From CBDIDH01 sp965277595 (GTDB lineage: Bacteria > Planctomycetota > Planctomycetia > Isosphaerales > Isosphaeraceae), in contig CBDIDH010000001.1 in assembly GCA_965277595.1 (NCBI GenBank), positions 744,001 through 808,000 on the forward strand: a stretch of DNA of 64,000 nt. Reading direction: 5' to 3'. A program made the position numbers and the translations under genes. Positions 1-8,418 of this stretch are shown in pieces. The notes beneath the pieces were generated by a model. The model worked only from the letters and a program-made list of their open reading frames with translations, did not search any database and was not told the origin of the DNA. Numbering within the stretch: the first letter of the stretch is position 1; the number at the start of each line of letters is the position of its first letter.

Positions 1-2253
1 CGAAGGGTCGGGCGCGGGCCTGGTCTGGGCCTCGGCCTCGGCGGCCTTGATCTTCTCTTCAAGCGGCTCGTACTTCGCCTCAAGGGCCTTGACCTTGGCC
101 TCGACCTTGGCCTGCTCGGCGATCAACTTGACGAGGTTCTCGCGGAAGGTGTCCTGGTTCTTGTCGAAGCTTTCCAGTTGCTTGTCGGCGGCGTTGTTGT
201 CGTTGGCGATCCGGACGACAAACTCCTGCGTCTGGGCGCTCTGCCCCTTGCGGTCGCGGGCCTCGACCCGGTAGCGGACGTGGTCGCCGGGCTTCAGGTC
301 CATCGCGGGAAGGTCAAGGCTGGCGAGCATCGTCTCACTTCGCCGCGGGCGCTCGTAACGCTTGACTGGCCGGCCGACGAACCCGCCGCTATCGCCGCGC
401 TGAACCGAGACGACGATGTCGGCGAGTCCAAAATCGTCATACGCCGAGATTGACAAGGGAACCTTCGCCGGGGTACTCAGGACGAGGTCGCTCCCCGGCC
501 GTTCCAGAACGACCTGCGGCGGGTTGTCGGGGATCGCCACGACCTTGCCGGGCTTCATCGGCTTGCTCGGGTGCCCCAGTTCGTTGCGCAACTCGACCCG
601 GTAAAGGGCATCTCGGTTGAGCGGGAAACGGCCCGACCACAACCCCTCTCCGGCCGAGCCGACGGGGAAGGTCTCGGCCACATAAAGCTCTTGCTTTTCG
701 ACATGGCTCGGCGGCAAGGCTCCGGCGGTGTGCCAGGTGGCCTGACCCCCCGCGAGCGTGAACCCCATTCCCTTGACCTCCTTGCCCTCAAGCCCGACCG
801 CCGCGGCGGGGACTTCGAGCCGGACCCACTCACCGGGCGCCGGAACCGGTCCGACCCGGAACCGCGAGGCGGTGCCGGCCGACCCCTCGGTGAATCGGTC
901 GTCGCCCCAGTACGCGCGGTGCTCCCAGTCCTTGCCGTCGTGCCACGAGAGCATCAGGGCGTCCGGCTTCTGGTTCGGATGGATGTAGACCATCACAAAG
1001 AGGTGCTCGCCCGATCGGACCGGGAAGGGCGTCTTGGCGTTCGCGAAGCGGTGCCCGTGGACTCCGGCCGAGGCCGGTTCAGTGTGCGCGGGACGGCCCA
1101 AGAGGCGGAAGTCCCATTTCCAAGGGCCCTCACCCCCCGCGCCTTCGGGCAGACGTTCCTGAAACCAGACGCGCTCGGTCCGGTCGGCCACGGCGACCTT
1201 CTTCGGCCGGAAGCCGAGAAGCTGGATGTCGCCTTCGGCAACGTCTCCCTCGGCTCTCACGACGACCTCGACCGTGCTTGACTCCGGCCCGGTCACGTCG
1301 GCCACCTGCGGAGGCCCGACGCGGGGATCAGGCAGGCCCATGTATTCGGGATAGTGCAGGACCGTCTTGAGCGCGACGATCGAGGGGCGTTCGATCATCG
1401 TGATCTGCTTGCGGGTCGTCCAGGTTCCACCCCCTCGGACCCGGTAGTCAAAGGAGGTCTCGAAGCCGGTCAGGACGAACCGCCAGAGATTCGGCCCGAC
1501 CTTGGTCAGGTCATACTTGAGCGGTGAGCCTCCTTTACCCTTCGGGCTGATTTCAAGCTGAAGCCGATCGGGCTCTCCCTTTTCGACACGGGCGAGAAAA
1601 GTCAGGTCTTCACCACGGAGCACCTTGGCGTCGCCCGGTTCCACCGTGTAAACGACCCCCGAGGCGGGGGGGATGTCGGCGAAGGGAGAGAAGATCCGGG
1701 CCAGGGCCGTCGGCATCCGATCGGCAAAGAGGCCAAAGGCGAGCCCGAAGGCCAGGACGCTCGTCAGCGCGAAGAGCGCCGCGCGGCCGAGGCCGCGGAG
1801 GTCAACCACGCGGAGCGGTCGGAACCCCTTGATGCGTTCGAGCGCCTCGTGAACGAGCTTCCGGTAAAAGTCGGGCGAGTACGTGGCTTTTTTGCCCGCC
1901 GAGTCGAGGTCAATGCAGCTCACGAGTCGGTTGTGAATGCCAGGGATGAACCCTTCGATCCGACGGGCCACCTGCGCGGGACGCATCCGACGCGCCAGGG
2001 GGCGAAGGACTCCCGTGACGAAGGCCCAGAAGGCCGGGACGACGACGAGGATCAGGGCGATCAGGCGCAAGGTTGTCCCCTGCGGCATCGCCAGGTCAAG
2101 AAGGGTCACGGCGGCGAGTGTCCCGAGGCCGAGGCCGAGGGTCAGACTCATCCCGGTGGCCACCCAGCTTGATCGGAGGAGCAGAACGGTTTCCCGGATC
2201 AGGCGGCGGATCGGCGTGATGTCCGGCGGCGGCGTCTTCAAGGGTTCGGCCAC
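1..2253 (-). CDS. DUF4175-like large membrane protein (3' end beyond window)
   Basis: The frame is open from a GTG at 2253 to the window edge (751 codons), so the C-terminus is missing. A GGGGGAG ribosome site lies about 6 bases before the GTG. The N-terminus (MAEPLKTPPPDITPIRRL) is followed by two hydrophobic segments near residues 35-80 and a third near 145-165. Beyond that comes a long extracytoplasmic region of beta-type sequence. The visible end (about residues 690-745) is rich in Glu/Lys/Ala and looks like a coiled coil. It is the last visible gene of the MoxR/DUF58/vWA operon, 58 bp after the vWA gene. Large proteins of this layout, often labelled DUF4175, commonly close such operons in Planctomycetota. 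The exact role is unknown; envelope assembly is an inference from neighbours. Confidence 0.75.
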   Translation of the reverse strand, partial: MAEPLKTPPPDITPIRRLIRETVLLLRSSWVATGMSLTLGLGLGTLAAVTLLDLAMPQGTTLRLIALILVVVPAFWAFVTGVLRPLARRMRPAQVARRIEGFIPGIHNRLVSCIDLDSAGKKATYSPDFYRKLVHEALERIKGFRPLRVVDLRGLGRAALFALTSVLAFGLAFGLFADRMPTALARIFSPFADIPPASGVVYTVEPGDAKVLRGEDLTFLARVEKGEPDRLQLEISPKGKGGSPLKYDLTKVGPNLWRFVLTGFETSFDYRVRGGGTWTTRKQITMIERPSIVALKTVLHYPEYMGLPDPRVGPPQVADVTGPESSTVEVVVRAEGDVAEGDIQLLGFRPKKVAVADRTERVWFQERLPEGAGGEGPWKWDFRLLGRPAHTEPASAGVHGHRFANAKTPFPVRSGEHLFVMVYIHPNQKPDALMLSWHDGKDWEHRAYWGDDRFTEGSAGTASRFRVGPVPAPGEWVRLEVPAAAVGLEGKEVKGMGFTLAGGQATWHTAGALPPSHVEKQELYVAETFPVGSAGEGLWSGRFPLNRDALYRVELRNELGHPSKPMKPGKVVAIPDNPPQVVLERPGSDLVLSTPAKVPLSISAYDDFGLADIVVSVQRGDSGGFVGRPVKRYERPRRSETMLASLDLPAMDLKPGDHVRYRVEARDRKGQSAQTQEFVVRIANDNNAADKQLESFDKNQDTFRENLVKLIAEQAKVEAKVKALEAKYEPLEEKIKAAEAEAQTRPAPDPS

Positions 2254-2311
2254 GACTTCTCCCCCCTCGTCTTGAGTGCGTCCCTGGCTCTCTTGATCGA
2301 AATCGAATACG

Positions 2312-4624
2312 TCAGTTCGAGGCCCCGGCGCCGGTCATCCGGCCGACCCAGGCCCCTGTCGCGGCGTCGCGAACCCGGGCGCCGACGGATCGGGCGTCGG
2401 CTCCGTCGACCGTTCCCTGGCCGCTCATCGTCGCCAAGAAGAACTCGGCCCCGATGATGGCGAAGAGGACGAAGATCAAAGGGCGCCAGACCTCACGCTC
2501 CTCGCCGATCGGGCCGTGAGCCTGTTGCGCCTCGGACGAGGCGCTGACGAAGGTCAGGCCGGAAGTCGGCAGCCAGTCGCGGACCTGGTCTTCCTTCACC
2601 GTCTCGAAGTTCGATTCCTCGGGCGCCGCGTTCACGGCGAAGGCGGCCGAGGCGGTTTGCGGCGGGTCGATCCGGCCGCCCCGGACGTCGACTCCGTAAT
2701 AGCCCTTCTCGGCCGTCTGGTCGAACTGGCCGAGGAGCCGCGACGCCGATCGTTCCAGCCTGATCGGACTGACGCGCCCCTTGACGTCAGTCACCTTGCC
2801 CGAGGCTGGCGCCCAGGTTCCCGCCACCGAGATCTCCGCGGCACCGTCGGCGGGAACGGTCGACGGCACGCCGAGGTCGGGCGCATGCGTCACGTAGCTG
2901 ATCAAACGCAGCACGAGCGGCACGAACTCGGGCTTGAGAGGCAGGTTCGTCCACTTGATGTTGGCCGGGAAGGCCGAGAGCATCACCACGCCGTCGCCGA
3001 ATCGGCTTTCCAGCAGCGCCGGGGCACCCGATCCGAACTTCGCGAGCGGCCAGGTTGAACCGTGCGGGCCGGTCAGCTTGATCGGGAACCGGCGCGCGAA
3101 TGTGGCCGTCGTCAGATAATGGGCGTCGGGCTCGTCGAAGACCGAGAGCGCGGGATGGGCGTAGTCGACCGAGGAGAGCCGGACTGCTGCCTCGCGCTTC
3201 GCCGGGTCCCCCTCGGGCGGTCCGAGCGTCGCGGCGGTCAAGACCTCGTTTTGAGGCCCGGGGGAGGGAAAGAACTGCTTGTCGTAAACGTCGGGATTGA
3301 CCTTGTCGCCCGGAAAGACGAGCAGGCCCCCCCCGGCGCTGACGAAATCGCGAAGGGCCTTGAACTGGCCTTCATTCAACGATCCGCAGTTCGCCAGAAT
3401 CACCACCTCGATCTCGCGCAGCGAGTCAACGTTGATCTTGTCTTCGGTCACTTCACGAAGGTCGAGCGACTTGACGAACTCGCGGCTCGGCCCGAGCTTC
3501 GGCGCCGAGGCCGATACGGGAGAGTCGTCCTCCGACGCGGCCGTCAAGGCTGTTCGAAGGTAAAGCGTCTCGTTCTCGAACGGGTCGGCGGCGGGATGAC
3601 CGTTGACGAGCAGGACGTGGACCTGCGTCGAGACAGGCAGGGTGAACAGAAACGTATCGTCGTCGGGAAAGCGATCCGAGGCGATCTCGAACCGGCCGCG
3701 CAGGTCGCCAGGTTCGGTCGGTGTGTAAATGACCTCTTTCGAGGCGGTCTCGCCCGGCTTGAGGGTCATCGGCAGTCGGGCGACTTCCTTGTCGTCGAGA
3801 AAGACGCCGACGGTGACCTCGGCCGTCTCGGTCTTCGAGTGGTTCACGACTCTGGGCCGGAGCCGGACCGGCAGGCCGAGCACGGCGAGCTTCTGGCGGG
3901 GGGCCTCGCCGATGACCCCTCGGTTGCCTGTCGGGTCGTCCGAGCCGACGTTGACGACCGTGATCTTCGCCCCTTCGGGAATGATCCGCGCCAGCCCCTG
4001 GTCGCGGACCTCGCGCCAGGAGCCGGCCTGGTTATCGGTGAAGAGGTAGACGTTGGGCCGGCTGTCGCGCGACCGGCCGGGGCCGAAGACGTGCGTCAAG
4101 GCGGCGAAGAGGTTTGCCCGAGACGGCCCGGCCTCAAGGCTCTCAATCTTCTCGCGAATCGTCTCGGCGTCGGAACTGAACCGACTGAAGACCTCGACCG
4201 GCCGGGCGCCGACCTTGATCAGTGTCAGGCGATCATCCTTGCCCATCTGACCGGCGACGGCGACGGCGGCCTTTCGCGCCCGGTCCATCGACGACTGACC
4301 GGCCGTCCGCGCGTTCATGCTCGCCGAGGCGTCGATGAGCATCACCACCTCGCGCGACGATCCACCGCCGAAGAGCTTGTCCCAGTGCTTCACCACGGGG
4401 CGGCAGAAGACCAGGACAAGGGCCAGCAGGAAGAACGCTCGGAGCATCGCCAGCAGGGCTTCCAGAAACTTCATCTGGCGGCGCTGTTGCACGTAGCTAT
4501 CAAAAAGGAATCGGTAGGTGCTTAACTCCACCGTCTTGAGGCGATGGAGGGTCAGCAGGTGTAAGAGGATCGGCACCACGGCCAGGGCGGCCAGCGGCAA
4601 GAGCGTCCAGTGAAGAAAGGTCAT
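2312..4624 (-). CDS. BatA-like von Willebrand factor A membrane protein
   Basis: 770 aa. The N-terminus is a BatA/aerotolerance-type membrane segment (residues 1-80, two hydrophobic stretches, with LLHLLTLHRLKTVELSTYRF between them). A vWA domain follows with the metal-site motif DASAS at 98-102. A middle region (about 330-520) resembles a glutamine-amidotransferase-like fold (VILANCGSL, then a glycine-rich GGGLLVFPGD loop). A C-terminal transmembrane helix (FVLFAIIGAEFFLAT) lies near 725-745. Such proteins are membrane anchored with the vWA domain outside the cytoplasm and work with MoxR ATPases. It is third in the operon, 69 bp after the DUF58 gene. The family assignment is firm. The partner proteins and substrate are not shown by the sequence. 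Confidence 0.88.
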   Translation of the reverse strand: MTFLHWTLLPLAALAVVPILLHLLTLHRLKTVELSTYRFLFDSYVQQRRQMKFLEALLAMLRAFFLLALVLVFCRPVVKHWDKLFGGGSSREVVMLIDASASMNARTAGQSSMDRARKAAVAVAGQMGKDDRLTLIKVGARPVEVFSRFSSDAETIREKIESLEAGPSRANLFAALTHVFGPGRSRDSRPNVYLFTDNQAGSWREVRDQGLARIIPEGAKITVVNVGSDDPTGNRGVIGEAPRQKLAVLGLPVRLRPRVVNHSKTETAEVTVGVFLDDKEVARLPMTLKPGETASKEVIYTPTEPGDLRGRFEIASDRFPDDDTFLFTLPVSTQVHVLLVNGHPAADPFENETLYLRTALTAASEDDSPVSASAPKLGPSREFVKSLDLREVTEDKINVDSLREIEVVILANCGSLNEGQFKALRDFVSAGGGLLVFPGDKVNPDVYDKQFFPSPGPQNEVLTAATLGPPEGDPAKREAAVRLSSVDYAHPALSVFDEPDAHYLTTATFARRFPIKLTGPHGSTWPLAKFGSGAPALLESRFGDGVVMLSAFPANIKWTNLPLKPEFVPLVLRLISYVTHAPDLGVPSTVPADGAAEISVAGTWAPASGKVTDVKGRVSPIRLERSASRLLGQFDQTAEKGYYGVDVRGGRIDPPQTASAAFAVNAAPEESNFETVKEDQVRDWLPTSGLTFVSASSEAQQAHGPIGEEREVWRPLIFVLFAIIGAEFFLATMSGQGTVDGADARSVGARVRDAATGAWVGRMTGAGASN

Positions 4625-4693
4625 CGGCCCGGTTGCCTCTTCGCGGCGGGGATCTGTTGAAATCGTCCGCTTGCGTGCTTGGTGATTGTCCGG

Positions 4694-5590
4694 TCAACCC
4701 ACTCGCGACCGCTTCTCCAGATAGGCCGCGAGGAAGGCGTCATACGGCTGTTTGGTCTCGACGAGGTTGTAGCCGATCCCGCGTTCGAAGCAGGAGGTCT
4801 TGACCGAGTCGAGGAAGGCGTTGATCCGGGTCAGGTAGCGCGCCCGGAGGCTGTTTGGGTTGGTCTGGACCCGCCCGGCGCCTTCGAGGTCCTTGAACCG
4901 GGTGATCTTGTCCCAGGGAAGGGTCAACTCGGCCTCGTCCATGACCTGGAAGACGACGACCTCATGGTTGTTGTGGCGGAAGTGCTGAAGGCCGTTGGCG
5001 ACCTTCGCCTCGTCGTCGATCAGGTCGCTGATGAGGATGATCAGGCCGCGCCGCTTGATCGATTCGGCGACCGTGTGAAGGATCGCGCCGACGTCGGTAT
5101 CGGCGCCCGTGGGGGGATTTTCAAGCAGGCCAAGGATCTGCCGGAACTGCGAGGGTCTGGCTCTTGGCGGCAGGGATGCCCGGATCTCTCGATCGAAGAG
5201 GATCAGGCCGACGGCGTCGTTCTGCCTGAGCATCAGGTGCGCGAGCGCCGCGGCGAGGTAACTGCCGTATTCGAGCTTGCTCAACGCGCCGCTCTTGAAG
5301 GTCATCGAGGCGGAGCAGTCGAGCAAGATCGTGGCGCGGAGGTTGGTCTCGTCCTGAAAGAGCTTGACGTGGTATTTATCGGTCCGCGCCAGCAGTTTCC
5401 AGTCGAGCGTTCGAATATCGTCGCCGGGTGTATAAGCGCGGTGGTCGAGGTATTCGACGGAAAAGCCGTGATAGGGGCTGCGGTGCCGGCCGGTGAGAAA
5501 TCCCTCAACGACCTGCCGGGCCACCAGCTCCATGTTGCCGATCCGGGAGAGCCCGTCGGGATCAAAATACGTGTTACTCTCGACGTTCAA
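4694..5590 (-). CDS. DUF58 domain-containing protein
   Basis: 298 aa from a TTG start at 5590 (LNVESNTYFDPDGL...), chosen because GGGAG lies 9 bases upstream. A longer in-frame reading to 5779 would overlap the MoxR gene and adds residues unlike the family. The DUF58 signature is clear: a YTPGDDIRTLDWKLLARTD stretch, then a vWA-like LLDCSASM motif. This family sits beside MoxR ATPases in most bacteria and is thought to help assemble or activate protein complexes. The gene lies 52 bp downstream of the MoxR gene and 69 bp upstream of the BatA-like gene, so co-transcription is likely. No membrane segment is evident. Confidence 0.9.
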   Translation of the reverse strand: MNVESNTYFDPDGLSRIGNMELVARQVVEGFLTGRHRSPYHGFSVEYLDHRAYTPGDDIRTLDWKLLARTDKYHVKLFQDETNLRATILLDCSASMTFKSGALSKLEYGSYLAAALAHLMLRQNDAVGLILFDREIRASLPPRARPSQFRQILGLLENPPTGADTDVGAILHTVAESIKRRGLIILISDLIDDEAKVANGLQHFRHNNHEVVVFQVMDEAELTLPWDKITRFKDLEGAGRVQTNPNSLRARYLTRINAFLDSVKTSCFERGIGYNLVETKQPYDAFLAAYLEKRSRVG

Positions 5591-5642
5591 GGGCGCGTTC
5601 TCCCGGGTGTGCGTCGGCAATCCGAAGGGAGGCAAGGTCTCC

Positions 5643-6743
5643 TCAGCGTTCGACCGGCTCGCGGATCTCTTCGAACAGCTTCTCGACGATGTGGTCCGCC
5701 GTGATGCCGTCGCTCGCGGCGCGGAAGCTCGTGGCCAGGCGGTGCCGGAGGACCGGCAAGGCGACGTATCGGATGTCATCGGTCGAGACGTGAACCCGGC
5801 CTTCGAGCAGGGCGTTTGCCTTGGCCCCGAGCAGCATCGCCTGGCAGGCTCGCGGACCGGCGCCCCAGCTTAGATACTTATTCACGAAGTCAGGCGCTTC
5901 GTCCGAACCGGGCCGGGTCGCCCGCGCCAGCTTGACCGCGTAGCCGGAGACCGACCGGCCGACGAGCACCCGGCGGACGATCTTCTGGATGTTCAAAATG
6001 CCCGCGCGGTCGAGGATCGGCTCAAGCTCGGCGGTGTCGGTTGACGTGGTCGTCTCGGCGATCGTCAACTCTTCCTCGTAGCTCGGGTAGTCGATCAGGA
6101 CCTTGAACATGAACCGGTCAAGCTGCGCCTCGGGCAAGGGGTACGTCCCTTCCTGTTCGATCGGGTTTTGCGTGCCGAGAACGAGGAAGGGCCGTTCCAG
6201 CGGATAATCTTCACCGGCGACGGTGACCTTGTACTCCTGCATCGCCTGAAGAAGCGCGGCCTGGGTCTTGGGCGGGGTTCGGTTGATCTCGTCGCCGAGG
6301 ACGATGTTGGCGAAGATCGGCCCCTTGACGAACTTCATCCGTCGGCGACCGGTTCCTTCCTCTTCTTCGAGGACCTCATTGCCGGTGATGTCCGAGGGCA
6401 TGAGGTCGGGCGTGAACTGAATCCGGCCGAAATCGAGCGTGAGGAGCTTGGCGACGCTGGAAATCATCAGCGTCTTGGCCAGACCGGGAACCCCTTCAAG
6501 AATGCAATGCCCCTGTGAGAAGAGAGCGATCAAGACCTGCTTCAAGACCTCGTTCTGGCCGATGATGACCCGGCTTAGCTCGGACGTCATCCGTGCGTAG
6601 ACGTCGGTCAGCATCTCCGCTGAGCGGAGGTCCGAGGCCGAGTCGGTCGTCGGGCGATGGTCGCCCCGAAGCGCCGCGGTCGTTGACGGCGACGGCGACT
6701 GTTGCTCTCCGCCCAGAAGGGGGTTGGTTCGCTTCTGCGTCAC
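5643..6743 (-). CDS. MoxR family AAA+ ATPase
   Basis: 366 aa. A GTG start at 6743 has GTGAGG placed 5 bases upstream. Residues 1-40 are a low-complexity Ser/Thr/Arg-rich leader. The AAA+ core carries Walker A GVPGLAKT at 84-91, Walker B ending in GDEINRTPPKTQAALLQAMQ, and the family stretch GTQNPIEQEGTYPLPEAQLD (sensor region). Length is slightly above the usual 310-340 because of the leader. MoxR ATPases act in the cytoplasm as chaperones for assembly of complexes, usually with the vWA proteins encoded next to them. It is the first gene of the operon. The 235 bp upstream (6744-6978) includes an AT-rich stretch around 6900-6978 that could hold the promoter. Confidence 0.95.
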   Translation of the reverse strand: MTQKRTNPLLGGEQQSPSPSTTAALRGDHRPTTDSASDLRSAEMLTDVYARMTSELSRVIIGQNEVLKQVLIALFSQGHCILEGVPGLAKTLMISSVAKLLTLDFGRIQFTPDLMPSDITGNEVLEEEEGTGRRRMKFVKGPIFANIVLGDEINRTPPKTQAALLQAMQEYKVTVAGEDYPLERPFLVLGTQNPIEQEGTYPLPEAQLDRFMFKVLIDYPSYEEELTIAETTTSTDTAELEPILDRAGILNIQKIVRRVLVGRSVSGYAVKLARATRPGSDEAPDFVNKYLSWGAGPRACQAMLLGAKANALLEGRVHVSTDDIRYVALPVLRHRLATSFRAASDGITADHIVEKLFEEIREPVER

Positions 6744-6978
6744 GGGGGCCTCACAAGCTGGGTTTCAAGAGCGGACCGGAAGGAACGGCCGTCCGCGCGG
6801 AACGACGGCCACCGACGGGCAGACGCGCGGCACGACGTGCCCGGCCATCCTGAAGGAGCGGTCAGGGACCGGGCGCGACAGCCGGGATCTGGTCAAGTAC
6901 GCTCACTTTCCATCAAATGTTGGACCCTGTCAATAATCCACCCATTCGAGCGTCCACGGATTTAATCACCGTCGTTAA

Positions 6979-8397
6979 TTAACCGACAACATCCTTGACG
7001 ACCCGACCGTGGACGTCGGTCAGTCGATAATCGCGGCCGGCGTGGCGGTAGGTTAGCCGGGTGTGGTCGAGGCCCATCAGGTGAAGGATCGTGGCGTGAA
7101 GGTCGTGGACGTGGACGCCGTTCTCGGCGACGCGGATGCCGTGGTCGTCGGTCGAGCCGAAGACCGTTCCCGCGCGGACGCCCGCGCCGGCGAGCCAGGA
7201 CGAGAAGGCCCAGGGGTGGTGTTCGCGTCCTTTCGCCTCGGCCGAGTTATTGAAGGGGGTCCGGCCGAACTCGGTCGTCCAGACGACGAGCGTCTCGTCG
7301 AGCAGTCCGCGCCGCTTGAGGTCGCGGATCAGCCCGGCGATCGCCTGGTCGACATTCTTGGCGAGCGGAGCGTGCTGGCTGATCATATCGCCGTGCGCGT
7401 CCCAGTTGTTGGACGCTCCCGAGTCGATCAGCTCGACGAACCGAACGCCCCGCTCGACCATTCGTCGGGCCACCAGGCATTGCCAGGCAAAGCCTTTCGT
7501 GCTGCCCCGTTCGAGACCGTAAAGGGCCAGGGATTCGTCGGTCTCGGCCGAGAGGTCAAAGGCGTCGGGCGCGGCGGTTTGCATGCCGAAGGCGGTTTCA
7601 AACGATCGGATGCGGGCTTCGAGTTCGGGGGCGTGGCCGCTGCGGCCGAGGTGGTCGGCGTTCACTTCGGCGAGGGCGTCAAGCTCGCGGCGCTGGAGGT
7701 CGGCGGCGATGAGCGGGCGGACATTCCGCATCGGCTCGGGACCCGGCGTGACGAGCGTTCCCTGGTGGCTGCCTGGAAGGAAGTCGGACGCCCAGACCTG
7801 ACCCCCCGCGTAGGGCGTCTGCGGGGCGATCACGACGAACGACGGCAGGTTCCGGTTCTCGGTTCCGAGGCCGTAACTCAACCACGAGCCGATGCTCGGC
7901 CGGGCCTGGTTGAACGACCCGGTGTGCATGCCGAGGGTCGCGTTGTAGTGGTTCGAGTGATCGGCGTACATCGACCGGATCACCGCGAGGTCGTCAACGA
8001 CTCCGGCAACGTGCGGAAACAAGGTGCTGACCTCGATCCCGCTCGCCCCTCGCTTCTTGAACGACCACTGCGGGCGCTTCAGGTAGAGATTCTCGAAGCC
8101 GGGCCGGTTCCGGGTCTCGGGGTGGTCGAGCGTGATTTTCTTGCCGTGATCGGCGAAGAGGTCTGGCTTGAAATCAAACGAGTCAACGTGCGAGACCCCG
8201 CCGCTCATGAACAGGAAGATGACGTTCTTCGCCCGAGCTGGAAAATGCGTCGGCTTCGGCGCGAGCGGGTCGGACGGGGTGGACCTTGGCTCGTCGGCCG
8301 CGATGAGTTCCGAGACGATCGCCGGGAAGAGCACCGTACCGGCAACGGCCGACCGGACGAATCCTCGGCGGTTCCACGGATTGGGATGGATCGGCAT
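6979..8397 (-). CDS. DUF1501 domain-containing secreted protein (Tat-type signal)
   Basis: 472 aa from ATG 8397, which has GGAG 8 bases upstream; an in-frame GTG at 8406 sits directly on that ribosome site and is less likely. The N-terminus has a twin-arginine signal (NRRGFVRSAVAGTVLFPAI), so export in folded form is expected. The DUF1501 body has a sulfatase/alkaline-phosphatase-like core: VIFLFMSGGVSHVDSFDFKP near the start, WDAHGDM in the middle and VWTTEFGRTP toward the end. DUF1501 proteins are paired with DUF1549/DUF1553 cytochrome-type proteins throughout the Planctomycetota. Here the partner lies 21 bp upstream. Substrates are unknown; roles in breakdown of complex organic matter have been proposed for the family. 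Confidence 0.93.
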   Translation of the reverse strand: MPIHPNPWNRRGFVRSAVAGTVLFPAIVSELIAADEPRSTPSDPLAPKPTHFPARAKNVIFLFMSGGVSHVDSFDFKPDLFADHGKKITLDHPETRNRPGFENLYLKRPQWSFKKRGASGIEVSTLFPHVAGVVDDLAVIRSMYADHSNHYNATLGMHTGSFNQARPSIGSWLSYGLGTENRNLPSFVVIAPQTPYAGGQVWASDFLPGSHQGTLVTPGPEPMRNVRPLIAADLQRRELDALAEVNADHLGRSGHAPELEARIRSFETAFGMQTAAPDAFDLSAETDESLALYGLERGSTKGFAWQCLVARRMVERGVRFVELIDSGASNNWDAHGDMISQHAPLAKNVDQAIAGLIRDLKRRGLLDETLVVWTTEFGRTPFNNSAEAKGREHHPWAFSSWLAGAGVRAGTVFGSTDDHGIRVAENGVHVHDLHATILHLMGLDHTRLTYRHAGRDYRLTDVHGRVVKDVVG

Positions 8398-8418
8398 CGG
8401 CGTCACTCCGGAATGCGG

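Noticed and set aside
3062..4525. A 487-codon open frame on the plus strand opposite the vWA gene
   Set aside because: It is antisense to a protein with clear domains, is Arg/Gly/Asp-rich as expected for high-GC shadow frames, and has no recognisable motif.
5591..5779. N-terminal extension of the DUF58 protein
   Set aside because: It overlaps the MoxR coding end and is Ser/Arg-rich shadow sequence; TTG 5590 has a good ribosome site.
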